Shown one piece after another: positions 6,365 through 8,470 of a stretch of 8,470 nucleotides of DNA (positions within the stretch are counted from its first letter, which is position 1; the number at the start of each line of letters is the position of its first letter). A program made the translations under genes and the position numbers. Origin of the DNA: Chloroflexota bacterium (GTDB lineage Bacteria > Chloroflexota > Limnocylindria > Limnocylindrales > CSP1-4); the NCBI GenBank assembly GCA_005880805.1, contig VBFZ01000215.1:1-8470 (forward strand), given 5' to 3'. Under the pieces are notes generated by a model, which worked only from the letters and a program-made list of their open reading frames with translations, had not been told where the DNA came from and did not search any database.

Positions 6365-7924
6365 TCAGTCGCGCAGCAGTCGACGAACCCTGCTGAGAAC
6401 CAGCGCTCCGATGATGCCCAGCGCAAGTGGCAGAGGGACAGTCGGCGGAATCCCGCCAAGCGCCGGAAGCTCCAGCGTTGGCGACGGCCGCGAAGGCAAA
6501 TTGCTCGCGGTCGATGCGCCGCTCCCGGAGCCCGTCGTCGCCGTGTTGGGAACGATCAGGTCCTGGAACCGATCCGGAAACTGCCGGGAGATCGCGCGCG
6601 CCAGGGCCTCTCCCAACATGAACATGTGCGCGTAGGCGGCCCGCGTCGTTTCGATCGCCTTGCTGTAGTCATGTGCTGCATAGGCATCGACCTGGCCGAC
6701 GAGCTGATCGATGTGCTGCGCGAGCATCGGCTCGACCGCGGACGCCGGCAGGTCCGTGATCGCGCTCGACAGGAAGGCTGCGAGCTGGGCCGGATACGCG
6801 TGCAGGGTCGCGAGCGCGCTCTCCTTCGCGCTCGCATCGCCGCTGGCAGTCGCCTGGATGTATGCGTAGTAGGCGTCGATGTGCGCACGCCATAACGGGC
6901 CGAATGCGGCGGCTGCCGGGTCTCCGTAGATCTGGCCGATCGCGGCCTGCAGGTCGGTGCTGTTCCCGTCGAGGGCTCCGCGAACCGCAGCGCCGTCGGG
7001 GCCTCCCGTGAGCCCGACGCGCATGCCCTCGGCCGACAGGATTGCGTGCTCACCGAGCAGGCGGTCGAGGGTTAATCGCAGATTCGCGGCGGGACTGAAC
7101 GCCACGCGGCCTCCCGCGAACTCCTTCGGGAACTGCGCCGCCAATGCGCGGGCGATCTGGTCGCCGAACTCGAACATGTGCATGAACGCGTTGCGCTCGG
7201 CGAGGTAGGCGCGGTCGTAGTTGCTGTCCGTGAAGGCCAGCAGCTGGTCGATGTGGAGCTGCAGCGCCTGGGCCTCCTGCGCCGGATCGATGAAACGACT
7301 CAGGTGCCCGAGGAGCGCCGCGAAGGCGGTCTTGTAGTAGGCGAGGTCGTCGAGGGCCCGCTGCTTGCCGGCCTCGTCGCCGCCCGCCACCGCCGTGGCA
7401 TACGCCAGCACGTCGGTGATGTGACGGCGCCAGAGCTCGCCGAACTTGTCGCCATTCGACGGGCCGTAGACGGAGGCGATGACCGCCTGCAGCGTGGCGC
7501 TGTTATCGCCCAGCGCACCGGCGACCGCTGGCTGCTCGGGCGCCCGCGTTGCCACGGCGCGCATCGTTTCGAGCGTCAGGAATGCGTGCTCCGCGAGCAG
7601 CTGGGCGATCGTCGCCCGCAGCTTGGCAGCGGGCGCGGAGGCGGGATCCGCGATCGGCGCAGCCAGTGCGGCGTCCCCGCTACTCGTGTCGGGCGCCGCG
7701 ACGTTCAGGTCGAGGCCTGCGGGGCTGTCGTGAACTCGGCAAGTGAATGCCACGCCCGCGGCAGCGGTCGCCGGCGGAGCCGCGCGGGCGGTTGCCGCGT
7801 CGGCTGCCGACACGGGGGGCCACACTGCGCCCGGAATCGAGCGCGCTGAGAGAGGAACCTGGGAGCCGGCGAATGTTGCGACGGCCAACACCGTCGCGAT
7901 CGTGACACGCACAAGAGGGATCAC
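6365..7924 (-). CDS. Secreted, membrane-anchored protein with duplicated His-containing helical domain
   Basis: About 519 residues from a GTG at 7924. That start gives a clean signal peptide (MIPLVRVTIATVLAVATFAG, cleavage likely after PLSA) and has a GGGGA 5 bases upstream. An upstream ATG at 7999 would add 25 polar residues and has no ribosome site. After a low-complexity Ala-rich stretch, two copies of a mostly helical domain of about 170 residues lie at about 102-269 and 283-454. Aligned positions in both copies: LLxEHA (His113/His293), LQAxI..xYG, FGxLWRxHI (His168/His348), HIDQL (His224/His404), an HMF motif (His249/His433), then QFPxxF. Four conserved histidines plus a Glu per copy suggest metal or haem binding, but this is unproven. 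I recall similar repeats in Bacillota proteins labelled copper amine oxidase-like, without a known function. A Ser/Gly/Pro linker leads to a hydrophobic segment (about 494-510) and the basic tail RVRRLLRD, so the domains should sit outside, held by a C-terminal anchor. The zinc-ribbon gene follows 15 bp downstream. Confidence 0.8.
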   Translation of the reverse strand: MIPLVRVTIATVLAVATFAGSQVPLSARSIPGAVWPPVSAADAATARAAPPATAAAGVAFTCRVHDSPAGLDLNVAAPDTSSGDAALAAPIADPASAPAAKLRATIAQLLAEHAFLTLETMRAVATRAPEQPAVAGALGDNSATLQAVIASVYGPSNGDKFGELWRRHITDVLAYATAVAGGDEAGKQRALDDLAYYKTAFAALLGHLSRFIDPAQEAQALQLHIDQLLAFTDSNYDRAYLAERNAFMHMFEFGDQIARALAAQFPKEFAGGRVAFSPAANLRLTLDRLLGEHAILSAEGMRVGLTGGPDGAAVRGALDGNSTDLQAAIGQIYGDPAAAAFGPLWRAHIDAYYAYIQATASGDASAKESALATLHAYPAQLAAFLSSAITDLPASAVEPMLAQHIDQLVGQVDAYAAHDYSKAIETTRAAYAHMFMLGEALARAISRQFPDRFQDLIVPNTATTGSGSGASTASNLPSRPSPTLELPALGGIPPTVPLPLALGIIGALVLSRVRRLLRD

Positions 7925-8025
7925 GACAATCCCCAGTCCCGCTTCCGCGCCCCTGTCGACTGGTGCCTGAGCGCAACAGTCGCGCGCCGCACGCGACATC
8001 CGGGTCGTGGTCCGCGCGAGGCACT

Positions 8026-8040
8026 TGCAACGACATTGCA
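8026..8040. repeat. Short inverted repeat TGCAA-N5-TTGCA
   Basis: TGCAA (8026-8030) and TTGCA (8036-8040) form a perfect 5-bp dyad with a 5-bp spacer. It lies about 100 bp upstream of the preferred start of the helical-repeat gene. The size and symmetry fit a small dimeric-regulator site, but arms this short also occur by chance. Confidence 0.25.
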
Positions 8041-8084
8041 GTTCGCAGCCACCGCGGTGTACGCCGCCTCGTACTTTCGCGTGC

Positions 8085-8114
8085 TGGACTCGCGCAACGC
8101 CCAGCCCTTATGAT
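8085..8114 (+). promoter_or_regulatory. Possible sigma70-type promoter for the aminomutase gene
   Basis: TGGACT (8085-8090, 4 of 6 matches to TTGACA) is followed after 18 bp by TATGAT (8109-8114, 5 of 6 matches to TATAAT). Transcription would begin near 8121, leaving a leader of about 135 bases before the GTG at 8258. The following inverted repeat would overlap the start site. The call is by eye only. Confidence 0.35.
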
Positions 8115-8160
8115 CCCGAAACTTCCAGTCTGCATAGGTTTTATGCGCTCAAGCTTCGGG
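8115..8160. repeat. Nested inverted repeat upstream of the aminomutase gene
   Basis: The outer arms CCCGAAACTT (8115-8124) and AAGCTTCGGG (8151-8160) match at 9 of 10 positions. Between them lies a second perfect dyad, GCATA (8132-8136) and TATGC (8142-8146), around GGTTT. It may be an operator overlapping the start of transcription or, with a start further upstream, an RNA hairpin in the leader. No T-run follows, so it does not look like a terminator. Confidence 0.5.
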
Positions 8161-8257
8161 CGTGAGCAGGATCGGGCCAGAGCGAGGTAAGCGACCGTTG
8201 GACCAGCAGGCCGGGGCGAGCACCGAGCGGCCACTCGCCGCGGCTGAGGAGTCGTTC

Positions 8258-8470
8258 GTGAATCGACGGGATCCGGCGCGCGCGCTCGGGCCGGATGGCC
8301 GCCTCGCAGTCAGTCGCCGCGCGCCCCGCTGGCTTGACGTCCCGGACGACAAGTGGAACGACTGGCGCTGGCAGCTCTCGAACCGTGTGAACGACCTGGA
8401 AGAGGTCGCGGAGATCCTCGAGCTGACCGCAGACGAGCGCGAAGGCCTTGGTGCCCCGGACAAGTTCCGG
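8258..8470 (+). CDS. kamA: Lysine 2,3-aminomutase-family radical SAM protein, N-terminal part
   Basis: The frame is open to the right edge, so only about 71 N-terminal residues are visible. WNDWRWQLSNRV followed by LEEVAEILELTADERE and PDKFR is the characteristic N-terminal region of KamA-type enzymes. These use S-adenosylmethionine, a 4Fe-4S cluster and pyridoxal phosphate to move an amino group between carbons 2 and 3 of lysine or a related amino acid. The radical SAM CxxxCxxC motif and the PLP lysine would lie beyond the window, so the substrate (lysine, glutamate, or the EF-P modification role of EpmB) cannot be decided. I choose GTG 8258 because GAGGAG (8246-8251) sits exactly 6 bases upstream. 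TTG 8198, in frame, with GAGGT 9 bases upstream, would add 20 residues that show no family similarity. It is divergent from the helical-repeat gene. Confidence 0.8.
   Translation, partial: MNRRDPARALGPDGRLAVSRRAPRWLDVPDDKWNDWRWQLSNRVNDLEEVAEILELTADEREGLGAPDKFR

Larger units (their letters stand above)
7925..8257. other. Divergent intergenic region
   Basis: This stretch of about 330 bp separates the minus-strand helical-repeat gene from the plus-strand aminomutase gene. It holds two inverted repeats and one possible plus-strand promoter, listed separately. I see no RNA gene and no convincing coding sequence. Part of it would be coding if either neighbour used its more upstream start (7999 on the minus strand, TTG 8198 on the plus strand). 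Confidence 0.6.

Noticed and set aside
6365..6470. LPxTG-type sortase signal at the end of the helical-repeat protein
   Set aside because: The C-terminus has a hydrophobic segment and basic tail, but the nearest motif is ELPALGG, which is not a proper LPxTG. Simple membrane anchoring is the safer reading.
5652..6635. Plus-strand open frame of 327 codons with glycine-rich GLGSG-like repeats
   Set aside because: It is the antisense reading of the LPRPx repeat region and crosses the boundary between two minus-strand genes. The minus-strand frame has the CxxC pairs and membrane helix.
8149..8463. Minus-strand open frame of 104 codons at the right end
   Set aside because: It is antisense to the KamA-like N-terminus, which carries recognisable conserved motifs; this product is Ser/Arg-rich low complexity.
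1..8470. CRISPR arrays, tRNA/rRNA genes, insertion sequences, phage attachment sites
   Set aside because: None was seen. The only tandem repeats are coding pentapeptide repeats, there are no spaced identical repeats, no transposase or integrase motifs, and no tRNA-like cloverleaf was noticed.

Overview
The window is GC-rich DNA. Codons end mostly in G or C, several starts are GTG, and spacing between genes is short. Shine-Dalgarno sites are clear in front of only some genes. Gene content (MMPL pump, CrtC/AttH-like lipoprotein, polytopic sulfite-oxidase-like molybdoenzyme, a KamA-type radical SAM enzyme, small zinc-ribbon membrane proteins) fits a high-GC environmental bacterium such as a Chloroflexota or Actinomycetota lineage. 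That placement is inference; no rRNA, tRNA or marker gene is present.

Layout. (1) Positions 1-2952, minus strand: a two-gene unit, an MMPL/RND-type exporter (682-2952) followed with an 8-bp overlap by a CrtC/AttH-like lipoprotein that runs off the left edge. (2) Positions 2953-3012: a compact divergent intergenic region with a perfect 9-bp inverted repeat and an 11-bp-spaced direct repeat, a candidate shared operator. (3) Positions 3013-5068, plus strand: a sulfite-oxidase-family molybdopterin protein with an N-terminal membrane domain and an internal Tat-like motif, then a small three-helix membrane protein. (4) Positions 5106-7924, minus strand, convergent with the previous pair: a secreted and membrane-anchored protein with two copies of a histidine-containing helical domain, followed 15 bp later by a Cys-rich zinc-ribbon / LPRPx-repeat / single-TM protein. 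The second gene is interrupted by two apparent single-base frameshifts. (5) Positions 7925-8257: a non-coding divergent region with a possible promoter and a nested inverted repeat. (6) Positions 8258-8470, plus strand: the N-terminus of a lysine 2,3-aminomutase-family protein, cut by the right edge.

How they may work together: almost everything left of 8000 concerns the cell envelope (export pump plus lipoprotein, membrane-bound molybdoenzyme, surface-anchored helical repeat protein plus zinc-ribbon membrane protein). The most novel-looking unit is the 5106-7924 pair. Three places (near 2935, 5614 and 5331) each look as though one extra base disrupts a frame; having the same sign at all three suggests sequence errors as much as real gene decay, so the affected genes should be read with that in mind.
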